A stretch of 64,000 bases of DNA from a candidate division KSB1 bacterium (GTDB lineage Bacteria; Zhuqueibacterota; Zhuqueibacteria; Zhuqueibacterales; Zhuqueibacteraceae), in assembly GCA_034506175.1 (NCBI GenBank), contig JAPDQB010000026.1, positions 21,797 to 85,796 on the forward strand, read 5' to 3'. Shown here in pieces: positions 1 through 9,307 of this stretch (positions within the stretch are counted from its first letter, which is position 1; every line of letters starts with the position of its first letter). Made by a program: the position numbers and the translations under genes. Under the pieces are notes generated by a model that saw only the letters and a list, made by a program, of their open reading frames with translations, was not told where the DNA came from and ran no database searches.

Positions 1-25
1 ACAGCGGCGCCGCGGCAGTCGCTTT

Positions 26-139
26 TTATTGAAGATGCGCCGGATTATTCATGCGATTGAGATTTTCCGGCAGCGCGCCGGTTTGCGCGAACAGCGTGGC
101 GGAAAACAGGCTGAGGAAAGCCATGATCCGAATGCGCAT
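26..139 (-). CDS. short open frame encoding a signal peptide; possibly a truncated or frameshifted exported protein
   Basis: This frame would give 37 residues: a basic start (MRIRIM), a hydrophobic core and an LFAQ-like cleavage site, followed by only about 18 residues before TAA. The first part is a convincing Sec signal peptide, but the mature part is too short for a known family. The stop lies 25 bases from the window edge, so a single-base error near it could hide a longer exported protein running off the window. It is on the same strand as the slipin operon downstream of it. No function is proposed. Confidence 0.3.
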   Translation of the reverse strand: MRIRIMAFLSLFSATLFAQTGALPENLNRMNNPAHLQ

Positions 140-310
140 TTTACGCGTGGCCGTTTCTCCGGTTCAATGCTTTATGCTTGTAAGCGGATAAAGCGGATTG
201 AACTGATAAAATATTTTTTAAAATCCGCTTCATCAGCTCAATCCGTTTACTAAAAATTTTAGCCGGTTTCTTATCTTACTTTCGCGATGCTCAAAAAGTT
301 CGGGAATTTC

Positions 311-343
311 GTGCAACGTTCTTGTGATAAAAAAACGTTGCAC
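311..343 (-). terminator. perfect 10-bp hairpin after the slipin gene
   Basis: The arms GTGCAACGTT (311-320) and AACGTTGCAC (334-343) are perfectly complementary with a 13-base loop. The hairpin lies 16 bases beyond the slipin stop codon, where transcription of the minus-strand slipin/nfeD operon should end. The U-rich stretch is in the loop rather than after the stem, so it is only terminator-like. A second 9-bp inverted repeat (191-199/222-230) lies further on. Nothing else is seen in 140-310. Confidence 0.4.
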
Positions 344-358
344 GCATGTGTTACCCGC

Positions 359-1114
359 CTACTTTTTATCCAAAAACATTTTGAACAAATCAATCGGCAC
401 CGGAAAGATCGTCGTCGAATTGTTTTCCGAGGCGACTTCGGTGAGCGTTTGCAAGTAACGCAACTGAATGGCGGCCGGGTCGGCGCTGATGATGCGCGCG
501 GCCTCGGCGAGTTTTTGCGAAGCTTGCAATTCGCCTTCGGCGTGAATGACTTTGGCGCGGCGCTCGCGCTCGGCCTCGGCCTGGCGCGCCATCGCCCGCT
601 GCATCTCCGGCGGCAGATCGACATGCTTCACTTCCACCGCGGAAACCTTGACGCCCCACGGATCGGTTTGCGCATCGATGATCTGCTGCAACTGATCGTT
701 GATCTTTTCACGGTGCGCCAGCAGCTCGTCCAGCTCGGACTGGCCGAGAATGCTGCGCAGCGTCGTCTGCGCGATTTGCGAGGTCGCGAAGAGATAATCT
801 TCGACCTCGATGATCGCTTTGGCCGGATCCATCACGCGGAAATACAGCACGGCGTTGACTTTGATCGAGACGTTGTCGCGCGTGATCACATCCTGCGGCG
901 GCACGTCGAGCGTGATCGTGCGTAAGCTCACTTTCACCATGCGGTCGATGATCGGGATGAGAATGATCAATCCCGGGCCTTTGTAGGCGCGATCGCCGAT
1001 TTGCAGCAACCGGCCGAGCCGGAAAATGACGCCGCGCTCGTACTCGCGCAACACTTTGATCATGCTGGAAAAAAGCATGACTGCCAGAATCAAAAGTACC
1101 AGAAATCCAAACAT
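359..1114 (-). CDS. slipin / stomatin-like SPFH (Band 7) membrane protein
   Basis: A 251-residue protein with one N-terminal membrane helix (about residues 2-17), then a Band 7/SPFH domain with family hallmarks: the [12 protein letters not shown] block, GPGL, VPPQD, and a charged helix with [12 protein letters not shown] near residues 178-190. Slipins form membrane-anchored oligomeric rings or microdomains and are typically paired with an NfeD-type protease, which is the case here: the nfeD-like gene ends 33 bases upstream. The start is supported by an AAGGAGG ribosome site just before the ATG. The length is normal for bacterial slipins. Its exact client is unknown; it probably scaffolds or regulates membrane protein quality control with the partner. 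Confidence 0.93.
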   Translation of the reverse strand: MFGFLVLLILAVMLFSSMIKVLREYERGVIFRLGRLLQIGDRAYKGPGLIILIPIIDRMVKVSLRTITLDVPPQDVITRDNVSIKVNAVLYFRVMDPAKAIIEVEDYLFATSQIAQTTLRSILGQSELDELLAHREKINDQLQQIIDAQTDPWGVKVSAVEVKHVDLPPEMQRAMARQAEAERERRAKVIHAEGELQASQKLAEAARIISADPAAIQLRYLQTLTEVASENNSTTIFPVPIDLFKMFLDKK

Positions 1115-1147
1115 TTTTCCTCCTTCCAGTTCGTAAGTTAAACCGGT

Positions 1148-2494
1148 TCAGACTGCTTTTTCCACTTTGATTTGCAAACCGTGAACGGCCAACACTTTGA
1201 CCGGCTCGCCTTTTTGAAGGGGAGTGTCGCTGCGCGCCTGCCAGATTTCGCCATGAACCTGCACGCGGCCCTCCGGATCGAGATTCGTCAATGCCCTTCC
1301 GATCTCGCCAACGAGGCCTTCGCGGCCGGTGGTGGCCTGCTGGCGATGCGCCTTCACCACCAAGCCGACGGCAAAGGCAAAAAAGCCGGCGGTCGCCAAA
1401 GTCGAGATGACGATCACTTGCAACGAGATTCTGATCGCCGGCTCGAAAATGCTCGCCGGCTGCCGGAACAACATGACCGAGCCGAGAAACATGGCGACGA
1501 TGCCGCCGAGGGTGAGAATGCCAAAACTCGTCACTTTGACTTCGAGAATGAACAGAACAATGGCGAACAAAATGAGCAGCAACCCGGCCCAATTCACCGG
1601 CAAGGTTTGCAGCGCGTAAAAGGCCAAAATAAGAAAAATGCCGCCAAGCACCCCGGGCAAAATTGCACCGGGATTGGAAAGCTCGAAGTAGATGCCGGCG
1701 ATGCCGAGCATCATCAAAATGTAAGCGATGTTGGGATCGGAAATTTTGTCGAGCAGTTTGTGCCGCCAGTTCATTTCGTGGCGAATGATCGTGGCGCCGG
1801 CGGTTTGCAGCTTGATTTTGCGATTGACCAGCTCGACGTCGCGGCCGTTGATCATAATCAGCAGGCTATCGATGTTCGGCGCGATCAGGTTGATGACATT
1901 TTTCTCCAGCGCCTCCTTCTCGGTGATCGAAACGCTTCTGCGCACGGCTTCTTCCGCCCATTCGACGTTGCGCCCTCTTTTTTCGGCCACGGCTTTGATT
2001 TGCGCGACCGCATCGTTGGTGACCTTTTCCATCATCGTGGCTTTGGCGCTGTCGGCGCTGCCACCGAGATTGACCGGATGCGCCGCGCCGATGTTGGTGC
2101 TCGGCGCCATCACCGCCAGATGCGCCGCGTATGCCATGAAGACGCCGGCGGAGGCCGCCCGCGCGCCCGACGGTGAAACGTAAATCACCACCGGAATTTC
2201 GCTGGCGAGCATGGCTTTGGAGATGATGCGCGTGGATTCCATCAAACCGCCCGGCGTGTCCAATTCAATAATCAAACATTCGGCTTCGGCATCGGTTGCC
2301 TCTTCGATGGAGTCAAGGATATACTCGGCGGCCAGGGGATTGATCGGGCCGTTGATGCGGATGACGTGGACGGTCCGCGAGGGTTGTGTTGCGGCAGCGA
2401 GCGAGGCGCGAAAGGCGGAGCTCGCGCTGGAACGTTCGGCCAAACAGAACAAGCCGGCGACAAAAACGATAGCGGCTAAGAATTTGCTTTTCAT
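1148..2494 (-). CDS. NfeD-family membrane serine protease (ClpP-class) with C-terminal OB domain
   Basis: A 448-residue exported/membrane protein: signal peptide (about 1-25), a ClpP/crotonase-like protease domain (about 42-230) with the TPGGL loop and the nucleophile segment ARAASAG (serine near 115; a lysine near 157 fits the Ser-Lys dyad known for the stomatin-specific protease PH1510), four to five membrane helices (about 255-385), and a small NfeD beta-barrel at the end. Long-form NfeD proteins cleave stomatin-type partners; the adjacent slipin gene matches this. It sits 3 bases after the DUF2905 gene and before the slipin, so the three are probably one transcription unit. Confidence 0.92.
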   Translation of the reverse strand: MKSKFLAAIVFVAGLFCLAERSSASSAFRASLAAATQPSRTVHVIRINGPINPLAAEYILDSIEEATDAEAECLIIELDTPGGLMESTRIISKAMLASEIPVVIYVSPSGARAASAGVFMAYAAHLAVMAPSTNIGAAHPVNLGGSADSAKATMMEKVTNDAVAQIKAVAEKRGRNVEWAEEAVRRSVSITEKEALEKNVINLIAPNIDSLLIMINGRDVELVNRKIKLQTAGATIIRHEMNWRHKLLDKISDPNIAYILMMLGIAGIYFELSNPGAILPGVLGGIFLILAFYALQTLPVNWAGLLLILFAIVLFILEVKVTSFGILTLGGIVAMFLGSVMLFRQPASIFEPAIRISLQVIVISTLATAGFFAFAVGLVVKAHRQQATTGREGLVGEIGRALTNLDPEGRVQVHGEIWQARSDTPLQKGEPVKVLAVHGLQIKVEKAV

Positions 2495-2497
2495 AAT

Positions 2498-2710
2498 TTA
2501 TTTTCTGAACAAATAGAAAAATAAAGTCAACAACAGGCTGAGCACCAGACTCGTGGCCAAGGGAAAATAAAAAGTAAAATTTTTCTTTTGCACCAAAATG
2601 TCGCCAGGCAATTTTCCGAGAAACGGAATGCCTTTTTGAAAATAGAGCACGGCGCCGACGACGAGCAGAACGCCGCCGATGAGCATGATGATTTTGCCAA
2701 GCTCTTGCAT
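2498..2710 (-). CDS. DUF2905 small two-helix membrane protein
   Basis: A 70-residue protein with two hydrophobic helices (about 5-25 and 48-67) separated by the short segment FLGKLPGDIL, which is the conserved core of DUF2905 proteins. The family has no established biochemical function. The gene ends 3 bases before the nfeD-like gene, implying translational coupling and membership of the slipin/NfeD operon. The lone domain accounts for the whole protein. Confidence 0.85.
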   Translation of the reverse strand: MQELGKIIMLIGGVLLVVGAVLYFQKGIPFLGKLPGDILVQKKNFTFYFPLATSLVLSLLLTLFFYLFRK

Positions 2711-2729
2711 GATTTTAAAAAATTGGAAC

Positions 2730-2790
2730 GGTTTTATAAATGCAAACGCTTTGTGCCTGAAGGCACGACGGCGAAACGTTTATTTTTTCC
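2730..2790. repeat. palindromic dispersed repeat, copy 1 (core GTGCCTGAAGGCAC)
   Basis: The perfect core GTGCCT-GA-AGGCAC (2753-2766) is flanked by matching arms (AAATGCAAACGC on one side, GAAACGTTTATTT on the other). The same 14-base core recurs at 58541-58554, with related copies at 46253-46264 and 58650-58661. The last codons and the stop of the adjacent P1 peptidase gene lie inside the element. MITE/REP-like; mobility is not shown. Confidence 0.55.
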
Positions 2791-3970
2791 ACGACGGCAA
2801 ATCGCGGTTTTGATTGAGCGCGTTGTACTTTTTCAGAATTTCAATCGTGCGCTCAATCGGCAACGCCTCGACGACGTGCCCGGCAAAACCGCGCGTTGTG
2901 GTCGCCATGAAAAGCGAGTTGATAATGGCTTCTTCCGTGGCTTCAACAACCGCCAAAAACAGCGGCGAGGTTTCGTCATTAATAAGAGAAATTTGATTTT
3001 GAACCCGGACACCCGATCGGTGCGCGACACGATTTTCTTTTGCCGTTGAAAAGGCGATGACGTAATCGCCGCTGCCATTGCTGGCATAACCGCCGGTGCG
3101 CGCCAAGCCCAACATCGCGCGCGCTGCCAGACGCTTGAGATTGCGGCTGTCGAGCGGCGCATCGGTCGCGACGACGATCATGCAGGAGCCGTCACCACTT
3201 GTATAAGGAAGCGTTTCTTTCATCGCAAACTGGCCAAGCTCCCTCCCCACCGGCGCGCCGTTGATCGTGAGCACGCCGCCGAAATTGGTTTGCACCAAAA
3301 CGCCGACGGTGTAGCCCCCGGCCGAATTTGACAAAACGCGCGAGCTGGTGCCGATGCCGCCTTTCCAGCCGAAGCAAACAGTTCCGGTTCCCGCGCCGAC
3401 ACAGCCTTCTTCAACCGCGCCGGATTTCGCATTCTGCAAGGCCGCGAAAACTTCCTCGCGTCCCACGTGCCGGCCGCGAATGTCGTTCAAGAAACCGTCG
3501 TTGGTTTCACCGACCACGACATTCACCGAGCGGACATCTTTATTTTCCGGCAAACCCAGCATGTAATCAATCAACGCATCCGCGACGCGCGGCACGTTCA
3601 AGGTGTTGGTGAGCAGAATGGGAGATTCGAGGTTGCCCAGCTCGTCGACTTGTGTGACGCCCATCAGTTTGCCGAAGCCGTTGCCGACAAAAATCGCGGC
3701 GGGAACTTTTTCTTGAAAGAGATTTCCGCCATGCGGCACGACGGCGGTCACACCGGTGCGCACGGAATCACCGCGTTGCACGGTCGCATGGCCGGCCAGC
3801 ACACCGTTGACATCGGTGATGCTGTTGTTGGCGCCCGGTTTCAAAACGCCGATTTCGACGCCAAGCTCGCGGGCGCGGCGCCGCGGGTTGCGATCATCAG
3901 CTCCAAGAACCGCCGACACGGCCATCAACACGATCAAGGCCGGAACAATTTTTTCGGGCGAAACGATCAT
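2780..3970 (-). CDS. P1-family (DmpA-like) N-terminal-nucleophile aminopeptidase, exported
   Basis: A 396-residue protein with an N-terminal hydrophobic signal segment and the full P1/S58 peptidase fold: ARELGVEIGVLKPG and NSITDVNGVLAGHATV at the start, WKGGIGTSSR in the middle, and the self-cleavage region GDGSCMIVVATDAPL, where the serine of DGS is the expected nucleophile exposed by autoproteolysis. DmpA-type enzymes release N-terminal L- or D-amino acids or cleave beta-amino peptides; substrate preference cannot be read here. A second, shorter P1 paralogue lies at 13494-14420. The last codons overlap a palindromic repeat. It lies 69 bases upstream of the DUF2905 gene on the same strand. 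Confidence 0.9.
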   Translation of the reverse strand: MIVSPEKIVPALIVLMAVSAVLGADDRNPRRRARELGVEIGVLKPGANNSITDVNGVLAGHATVQRGDSVRTGVTAVVPHGGNLFQEKVPAAIFVGNGFGKLMGVTQVDELGNLESPILLTNTLNVPRVADALIDYMLGLPENKDVRSVNVVVGETNDGFLNDIRGRHVGREEVFAALQNAKSGAVEEGCVGAGTGTVCFGWKGGIGTSSRVLSNSAGGYTVGVLVQTNFGGVLTINGAPVGRELGQFAMKETLPYTSGDGSCMIVVATDAPLDSRNLKRLAARAMLGLARTGGYASNGSGDYVIAFSTAKENRVAHRSGVRVQNQISLINDETSPLFLAVVEATEEAIINSLFMATTTRGFAGHVVEALPIERTIEILKKYNALNQNRDLPSWKK

Positions 3971-4514
3971 TCGGATTATGAAATATATTGCCGTTTTTTA
4001 ATGTAAGCAATCGCGCCTGCAAAAGCAAATGCTTTTGTCGAGAACTTGAAACGCCGTGAATTGTGATAAAAAAATTTTCAATGAGAAAATTTTCTTCTTG
4101 ACTTTTTGAGGGAATCTTATAAATTGTTGTTGGTCTTGATGCGGTTTGAATCAAAACCGGAAACTTTCGAAGGTTGAGAAAATTTCCCTGCTTCAGGTCG
4201 ATGGGAAAAATCAAAGAGCCAACACCTTCAATTTGGGAACTCAGCTCTGGGCGTGTATTACAAGCCTCATTCCCCAATGAACGTTGAGGAATCCAGTGGA
4301 AGTAAAAAACGTTCAGGCGGTGCCCACCGTGTGCAACCACGGCCCTTTGAAGGCCCATCGCGGAAGCAGGGTTTTTATTTTCGAAACACGCGATGCTGTT
4401 AACCACGCCACTTTCAGAAACAAAAATTTTTCTCTCGGCTTCTCGCCCGGCAGGGTATTTGATGGGCAACTTTAAACTGCCGTCGCAGGACGATAAGGTG
4501 GGGTTATTGTTGGA
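3971..4514. other. intergenic region, no confident gene
   Basis: About 540 bases between two minus-strand genes. A 190-codon minus-strand frame crosses the region but overlaps the P1 peptidase start and has no recognisable domain or signal. The part 4050-4150 is AT-rich with a small hairpin (CGGTTTTGATTC/GAATCAAAACCG-like arms near 4141-4160) and may hold the promoter of the P1 gene. Nothing else is supported. Confidence 0.5.
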
Positions 4515-4886
4515 TTATGTCAGGGCCGGCGTTGATTCTTGCAGTTTTTGCAAACCGTCGTTGACCGAGGCGGCGGTGGTGATCAACGTGCCGAGCTGCA
4601 TGCGATTGAAAATTTCCTGCATCAACGGCTGAAGATTGGCAACCAGAAAGGGGCGCTGCCGTTTTTGCAGGTAATCCTGCGCGGCGATGATCACGCCCAA
4701 GCCGGCGCTGTTCATGACGCTGACCTTCCCCAAATCCAGCAAGACCGCGCCATGGGTGTTGGCCAGGACGTCGTTCAATTCCTCGCGGAATTCCTCCACC
4801 ACTTTCAAATAAATCCGGCGCGACAGCACTTCGACGATCGTCGTATCGCCATCATGGCGAACGGAGAGTGTTGAATAGGTTGGCAT
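4515..4886 (-). CDS. STAS-domain anti-sigma factor antagonist
   Basis: A 123-residue protein that is essentially one STAS domain. The segment VLLDLGKVSVMNSAGLGVII carries the phosphorylatable serine position (NSAGLG, equivalent to the DSSGLG loop of SpoIIAA/RsbV). Such proteins bind anti-sigma or other switch kinases when unphosphorylated. No kinase or phosphatase partner is in the window, so its pathway is unknown. It is the last gene of a possible ComM-like/zinc-ribbon/STAS unit on the minus strand, 105 bases after its neighbour. Confidence 0.88.
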   Translation of the reverse strand: MPTYSTLSVRHDGDTTIVEVLSRRIYLKVVEEFREELNDVLANTHGAVLLDLGKVSVMNSAGLGVIIAAQDYLQKRQRPFLVANLQPLMQEIFNRMQLGTLITTAASVNDGLQKLQESTPALT

Positions 4887-4908
4887 GGTATTTACTCGTT
4901 GCTTGTTT

Positions 4909-4985
4909 CTGGTTGCTGGTCGCTTGTTGCTGACGGCTCGCGTCCATCAAGTTGCAACAACAAACGAGCGACGAGCAACCAGCTA
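4909..4985. repeat. inverted repeat rich in GGTTGCTGGTCGC / GCGACGAGCAACC
   Basis: The left part (TTGCTTGTTTCTGGTTGCTGGTCGCTTG) is roughly complementary to the right part (CGAGCGACGAGCAACCAGCTACCAGC) and could fold as a long imperfect hairpin between the STAS gene and its upstream neighbour. A related AGCAACCAG-type low-complexity string occurs at 55040-55085. It may be a dispersed intergenic element; no coding potential is seen. Confidence 0.4.
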
Positions 4986-4991
4986 CCAGCC

Positions 4992-5351
4992 TCAAATCTG
5001 CGCCCGTTGCGGATCGAACTCAAATTGGGCGCAGGAATCATTTAATGAAATTTTTTGCTTGTTTAAGCCGCAGCGATATAAAAAGACATTTTCGCCGGAG
5101 GGGTCGAAAAAGGTTTCGCGATGCCGGCAGAATTCACAAATACGCCTATAACTTACGTTGATTTTAGGTGAAGGTTGCGCGGTTGCAGGGTTACCCTGTG
5201 AGGCCATCTCCTGCATGCGCCGGTATATTTCCAGCACCTGCTGCAGCATGAGCTTGATTTTGAGCATTGCCCAAATCTGCAAAACAAACAGCAGCGCAAA
5301 AAGCGCCAGAAGAATATAGTAATGCAGATGCTCGAAAAAACTGTTTGGCAT
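4992..5351 (-). CDS. small membrane-anchored zinc-ribbon-like protein
   Basis: A 119-residue protein starting MPNSFFEHLHYY, with one membrane helix (about 11-31), an amphipathic region (KLMLQQVLEIYRRMQEM) and a C-terminal domain with four cysteines (CEFC near 72-75, then two more in YRCG and DSCAQ) that could bind one metal ion. The open frame extends upstream into the ComM-like gene, but that extension is an out-of-frame shadow; the ATG at 5351 gives a sensible membrane protein and starts 20 bases after the ComM-like stop. No named family was recognised. Co-transcription with the ComM-like gene is likely. Confidence 0.7.
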   Translation of the reverse strand: MPNSFFEHLHYYILLALFALLFVLQIWAMLKIKLMLQQVLEIYRRMQEMASQGNPATAQPSPKINVSYRRICEFCRHRETFFDPSGENVFLYRCGLNKQKISLNDSCAQFEFDPQRAQI

Positions 5352-5371
5352 GGTGCGAAGACTTTTCGTTG

Positions 5372-6931
5372 TCACCCGGCTAATGCGCCCAGGCTGCGAT
5401 CCAGCGAGCGATACTGAATGGCCTCGCTGATAAATTCCGGTTTGATCTCGGCGCTGCCCTCCAGGTCGGCAATCGTTCGCGCGACTTTCAAAATCCGGTC
5501 GTAAGCCCGCGCCGAAAGCCCGAGCTTGGTGATGGCCAGCCGCAGCAGTTCTTCGCCGCGGCTGTCGACGCGGCAAAACTCGCGAATATCTTTCGATTCC
5601 ATGCGGGCGTTGCAAAAAAGCTTGGCGGCGCGGCCGCGGTTGCGACCGCCGAACCGTGCCAGTTGCACGCGCCGCGCGGCTTCCACGCGTTGGCGAATTT
5701 GCGCCGAAGGCTCGCCGGTAATCTCGCCAGCCAGTTCCTTGTATTTGACCGCCGGCACTTCGATGTGAATGTCGATGCGATCCAACAGCGGCCCGGAAAT
5801 TTTGGCCAGATATTTTTGTACTTGCAGCGGGGTGCACGAGCATTTGTTGGCCGGATCGGTTGCGTAGCCGCACGGGCATGGATTCATCGCGGCGACGAGC
5901 ATAAACTCCGCCGGATAAGTGAGCGACAACAACGCGCGCGAAATTGTGACCTTGCCGTCTTCCATGGGCTGGCGCAACACTTCGAGCACGCTTTTTTCGA
6001 ACTCGGGCAGCTCGTCGAGAAACAACACGCCGTTATGCGCGAGACTCGCTTCGCCCGGCCGCGGGATTTGTCCACCGCCGATGAGGCCGGCGTAACTCGC
6101 GGTGTGATGCGGCGCGCGAAACGGCCGCGTCGCCACCAGCGCGGTATCGGGCGGCAACACCCCGGCGACGGAATGAATCTTCGTCGTCTCCAGTGCCTCG
6201 TCGAGCGTGAGGTCGGGCAAGATGGTCGGAAAACGTTTCGCCAGCATGGTTTTGCCCGAGCCGGGCGGCCCGATCATGATGAGATTGTGTCCGCCGGCGG
6301 CGGCGACTTCCATCGCGCGCTTGACGTGCTCCTGGCCGCGAACGTCGCTGAGATCAATGGCGTAATGGCGCGCCACCGAAAAAACTTCCCGCATGTCGAG
6401 CGTAAAGGACGGCAGCGCCGCGTCGCCGTTCAAAAACTCCACGACCTCGCGCAGCGAGCCAGCGGCGCGAACGTCCAAGCCGTCGGCCATCGCCGCTTCC
6501 TTGGCGTTTTCGCGCGGCAAAATAAGGCCGCGTTTTTTCTGCTCGCGCGCCGAGAGCGCAATCGGCAGCGCCCCGCGAATCGGCTGCAGCGAGCCGTCCA
6601 GCGACAGTTCGCCGAGAATCAGATACTGCTCGAGCAAATCCGATTTGACCGTTCCCGCCGCCGCCAAAATGCCGATCGCCATCGGCAGATCGAATCCCGA
6701 GCCTTCTTTTTTCACATCAGCCGGCGCCAGATTGATCGTAATGCGTTTTTGCGGAAACTCGAATTTGGAATTTTTGACCGCGGCGTTGATGCGCTCGCGC
6801 GATTCGCGCACCGCGCCATCGGGCAGCCCGACTGTCGCAATCGCCGGAAGCTGGCCTTCCAAATGGGTTTCGACCGTCACGATGTACGCGTCAATGCCCA
6901 AAACCGCGGCACTCAACACTTTTGAGAGCAT
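5372..6931 (-). CDS. comM: ComM/YifB-family Mg-chelatase-like AAA+ ATPase
   Basis: A 519-residue protein matching YifB/ComM along its length: the N-terminal Lon-protease-like domain begins [18 protein letters not shown], followed by the AAA+ module with Walker A GPPGSGKT (about 221-228), Walker [10 protein letters not shown], and the cysteine segment NPCPCGY...CSC, then a C-terminal Mg_chelatase_C helix bundle ([16 protein letters not shown]). ComM is a helicase that promotes branch migration during natural transformation; in non-competent bacteria its role is unclear. The start at 6931 is preferred over an upstream in-frame ATG because of a GGGGAG ribosome site and homologous N-termini. Confidence 0.93.
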   Translation of the reverse strand: MLSKVLSAAVLGIDAYIVTVETHLEGQLPAIATVGLPDGAVRESRERINAAVKNSKFEFPQKRITINLAPADVKKEGSGFDLPMAIGILAAAGTVKSDLLEQYLILGELSLDGSLQPIRGALPIALSAREQKKRGLILPRENAKEAAMADGLDVRAAGSLREVVEFLNGDAALPSFTLDMREVFSVARHYAIDLSDVRGQEHVKRAMEVAAAGGHNLIMIGPPGSGKTMLAKRFPTILPDLTLDEALETTKIHSVAGVLPPDTALVATRPFRAPHHTASYAGLIGGGQIPRPGEASLAHNGVLFLDELPEFEKSVLEVLRQPMEDGKVTISRALLSLTYPAEFMLVAAMNPCPCGYATDPANKCSCTPLQVQKYLAKISGPLLDRIDIHIEVPAVKYKELAGEITGEPSAQIRQRVEAARRVQLARFGGRNRGRAAKLFCNARMESKDIREFCRVDSRGEELLRLAITKLGLSARAYDRILKVARTIADLEGSAEIKPEFISEAIQYRSLDRSLGALAG

Positions 6932-7056
6932 AGCTCCCCGCCGGTTAGGAATTGTTCGTTGATTTGAATGGTTATAGTACAAAATCGCGGCAACATTGTC
7001 AATTGAAATTTCGTCAATATCAGTTAAAAAAGCAACTACAAAAAGGAGGACCCGCC

Positions 7057-8214
7057 ATGCCCGCAGCCTTCAAATGCCTCGAAACCAAACTGATTCACGC
7101 CGGCGAGCCGGAGCCGCGCATCAACGGCGCGGTGAGCATGCCGATTTTTCAATCTGCCATGTACGAATATGCCGGCGAGACCGGCTATCACGATCTCAAG
7201 TACATTCGCCTGAACAACACGCCGAATCATCTGGCTTTGCACAAAAAATTGGCGGCGTTGGAAAATGCCGAAGACGCGCTCGTTGCTGCGAGCGGCATGG
7301 CGGCGATTTCGACCGCGCTACTCGGCGTTCTTTCCGCCGGCGACCATTTGTTGGCGCAAAACACACTTTATGGCGGCACGCACGATTTGCTCACCAAAGA
7401 TTTCGCGGCCTTCGGCCTGTCGTATGATTTCATCGACGCCGACGATCCGGCATCGTGGAAAAGCAAGCTGCGTCCCAACACCAAAGCGATTTATGTCGAA
7501 ACCATGACGAATCCGCTGCTGCAAGTTGCCGATCTCAAAGCCGTGCCGCCATTTGCCAAAGCCCACGGCTTGGTTTCACTCATCGACAATACGTTCGCCA
7601 GCCCGGTCAACTTTCGCCCGGCGGAATGGGGCTTCGATCTTTCGCTGCACAGTTGCACGAAGTATTTGAACGGCCATTCCGATCTGGTCGCCGGCGCGAT
7701 CATTGGCCGCGCCGGTCTCATCGAGAAAATCCGCTACAAGCTCAATCACCTTGGCGGTACGCTCGACCCGCATGCGTGTTTTCTGCTTCATCGCGGCATG
7801 AAAACCCTGGCGGTGCGCATGAAATATCAAAACGAAAGCGCATTGCAAATCGCACGCTTTCTCGAAAAACATCCGGCCATTGCCGGCGTCAATTACCCCG
7901 GCCTCGAAAGCCATCCGCGCCACCAACGCAGCCGCGAGCTGTTCGATGGCTTCAGCGGCATGTTGAGTTTTGAAATGAAAGGTGGGCTTGAGGCAGCTCA
8001 ACGCTTCCTGAAAAGCACGACCCTGCCCATTATCGCGCCCAGTCTGGGCGGCATTGAAACACTGCTGACGCGGCCGGCAACGACTTCGCACGCCGGCATG
8101 TCGCCGCAAGATCGCCGGCGTGTGGGCATCACCGACGGCCTCATTCGCATGTCGGTCGGCATCGAGGCCACCGAAGATATTATTGATGATTTTGAGCGCG
8201 CTTTAAAAATTTAG
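7057..8214 (+). CDS. trans-sulfuration family PLP enzyme (cystathionine gamma-synthase/lyase or methionine gamma-lyase type)
   Basis: A 385-residue Cys/Met-metabolism PLP enzyme. The internal-aldimine lysine is K202 in [19 protein letters not shown] and the IDNTFASP substrate segment are present, as is [18 protein letters not shown] near the C-terminus. These enzymes join or split sulfur amino-acid intermediates (cystathionine, O-acyl-homoserine, methionine); the exact reaction cannot be fixed by eye. The start at 7057 follows a strong AAAGGAGGA site. The gene is divergent from the comM-like gene with about 125 bases between. It is followed by the branched-chain aminotransferase, so both may serve amino-acid metabolism. 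Confidence 0.9.
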   Translation: MPAAFKCLETKLIHAGEPEPRINGAVSMPIFQSAMYEYAGETGYHDLKYIRLNNTPNHLALHKKLAALENAEDALVAASGMAAISTALLGVLSAGDHLLAQNTLYGGTHDLLTKDFAAFGLSYDFIDADDPASWKSKLRPNTKAIYVETMTNPLLQVADLKAVPPFAKAHGLVSLIDNTFASPVNFRPAEWGFDLSLHSCTKYLNGHSDLVAGAIIGRAGLIEKIRYKLNHLGGTLDPHACFLLHRGMKTLAVRMKYQNESALQIARFLEKHPAIAGVNYPGLESHPRHQRSRELFDGFSGMLSFEMKGGLEAAQRFLKSTTLPIIAPSLGGIETLLTRPATTSHAGMSPQDRRRVGITDGLIRMSVGIEATEDIIDDFERALKI

Positions 8215-8310
8215 TCGCGCGCGCCAGCAGCCCGTGCATGACGCTGCGTGGCGAAAAAAGCGCCGGGACGATGAGGCAAAAAATTATTATTGCTTCAAAG
8301 AGATCACCGT

Positions 8311-8355
8311 TGTAAATTTCAAATTGAAAATTTGCAATTTAAAATTTACAATTTG
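8311..8355. repeat. AT-rich palindromic repeat, copy A
   Basis: A 45-base element of the form TGTAAATTT-CAAATTGAAAATTTG-CAATTTAAAATTTACA. Near-identical elements lie at 37750-37787 and 46848-46889. All are intergenic and two sit directly before a start codon, so the mRNA leader of the aminotransferase would carry this hairpin. Confidence 0.6.
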
Positions 8356-8368
8356 AACAAGGAGAAAA

Positions 8369-9307
8369 ATGGCCCTGCCCAATCATGCGTTCTTCAATGG
8401 CCGCATCGTGCCGTATAGCGAAGCGAAAGTCGGCGTGCTCACCCACGGCTTGAATTACGGCACCGGCGTCTTTGGCGGCATCCGCGCCTACTGGAATGAT
8501 GAGCAGCAACAACTTTTTATCTTTCGTCCGCACGATCACTTTCGCCGTTTTCTCGAGTCCACCAAGCTGCTGCACATGGAATTTTTCCATAGCGAAACCG
8601 ACCTCACCAAAATCTTGATCGATTTGCTCCGCACCGAGAATTACAAAACCGATTGTTACATCCGTCCGATCGCCTTTTACTGCGACGAGATCATCGGCGT
8701 GCGGCTGCATGATTTGACGCCGGCGCTGGTGATGGTGGCGCTGCCGTTTGGCAAATACGTCGAAAAGGATGAAGGCTCGCACGTGACTTTTTCCTCCTGG
8801 CGGCGGGTGGAAGACGATGTGATTCCGGCGCGCGGCAAAATCACCGGTTCTTATATCAACTCGGCGTTTGCGAAAACCGACGCCCAACGCGCCGGTTTCG
8901 ACGAGGCGATTATGCTCAACCGGGACGGCCACGTGTGCGAAGGCTCGGCGGAAAATATTTTTGTGGTGCGCAACGGTATGATCATGACTCCGCCGGTCTC
9001 CGACAACATTCTTGAAGGCATCAACCGCCAGACGGTGATGACGTTGCTTCGCGACAGGCTGGGCATGAACGTGTTGGAACGCTCGATCGACCGCAGCGAA
9101 GTATATCTGGCGCAAGAAGTTTTTTTGACCGGCACCGGCGCGCAAATCACCGCGGTGACGCGGGTCGATCATCGCGCCATTGGCACCGGACAAATGGGCC
9201 CGATCACCAAGAAACTCCGCGAAGTCTTCTTCGAGGTCGTGCACGGACGGGAGGAAAAATACAAGCATTGGTGCGTGCCGGTTTATGACAGCGTGGTGAG
9301 GTTGTGA
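8369..9307 (+). CDS. ilvE: branched-chain amino acid aminotransferase (class IV PLP)
   Basis: A 312-residue fold-type IV aminotransferase. It has the LTHGLNYGTGVFGGIRAY N-terminal segment, the PLP lysine about residue 157 (RGKITGSYIN), EAIMLN...CEGSAENIF, and the C-terminal FLTGTGAQI loop typical of IlvE. It transfers amino groups between glutamate and the 2-oxo acids of Leu, Ile and Val. A D-amino-acid transaminase is less likely because of length and the GIRAY region. An AAGGAG site precedes the ATG. No other ilv/leu genes lie nearby. Confidence 0.9.
   Translation: MALPNHAFFNGRIVPYSEAKVGVLTHGLNYGTGVFGGIRAYWNDEQQQLFIFRPHDHFRRFLESTKLLHMEFFHSETDLTKILIDLLRTENYKTDCYIRPIAFYCDEIIGVRLHDLTPALVMVALPFGKYVEKDEGSHVTFSSWRRVEDDVIPARGKITGSYINSAFAKTDAQRAGFDEAIMLNRDGHVCEGSAENIFVVRNGMIMTPPVSDNILEGINRQTVMTLLRDRLGMNVLERSIDRSEVYLAQEVFLTGTGAQITAVTRVDHRAIGTGQMGPITKKLREVFFEVVHGREEKYKHWCVPVYDSVVRL

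Noticed and set aside
1172..2176. 334-codon plus-strand frame opposite the NfeD gene
   Set aside because: Antisense shadow with His/Asp/Arg-rich composition and no family match.
3897..4469. 190-codon minus-strand frame before the P1 peptidase
   Set aside because: It overlaps the peptidase start in another frame, has no domain or signal, and its composition looks like non-coding DNA.
5663..6925. 420-codon plus-strand frame opposite the ComM-like gene
   Set aside because: Arg/His-rich shadow of a strongly coding minus-strand gene; no domain.
6932..7056. SAM or other riboswitch before the trans-sulfuration gene
   Set aside because: The 125-base leader has no conserved riboswitch core or terminator hairpin that I can recognise.
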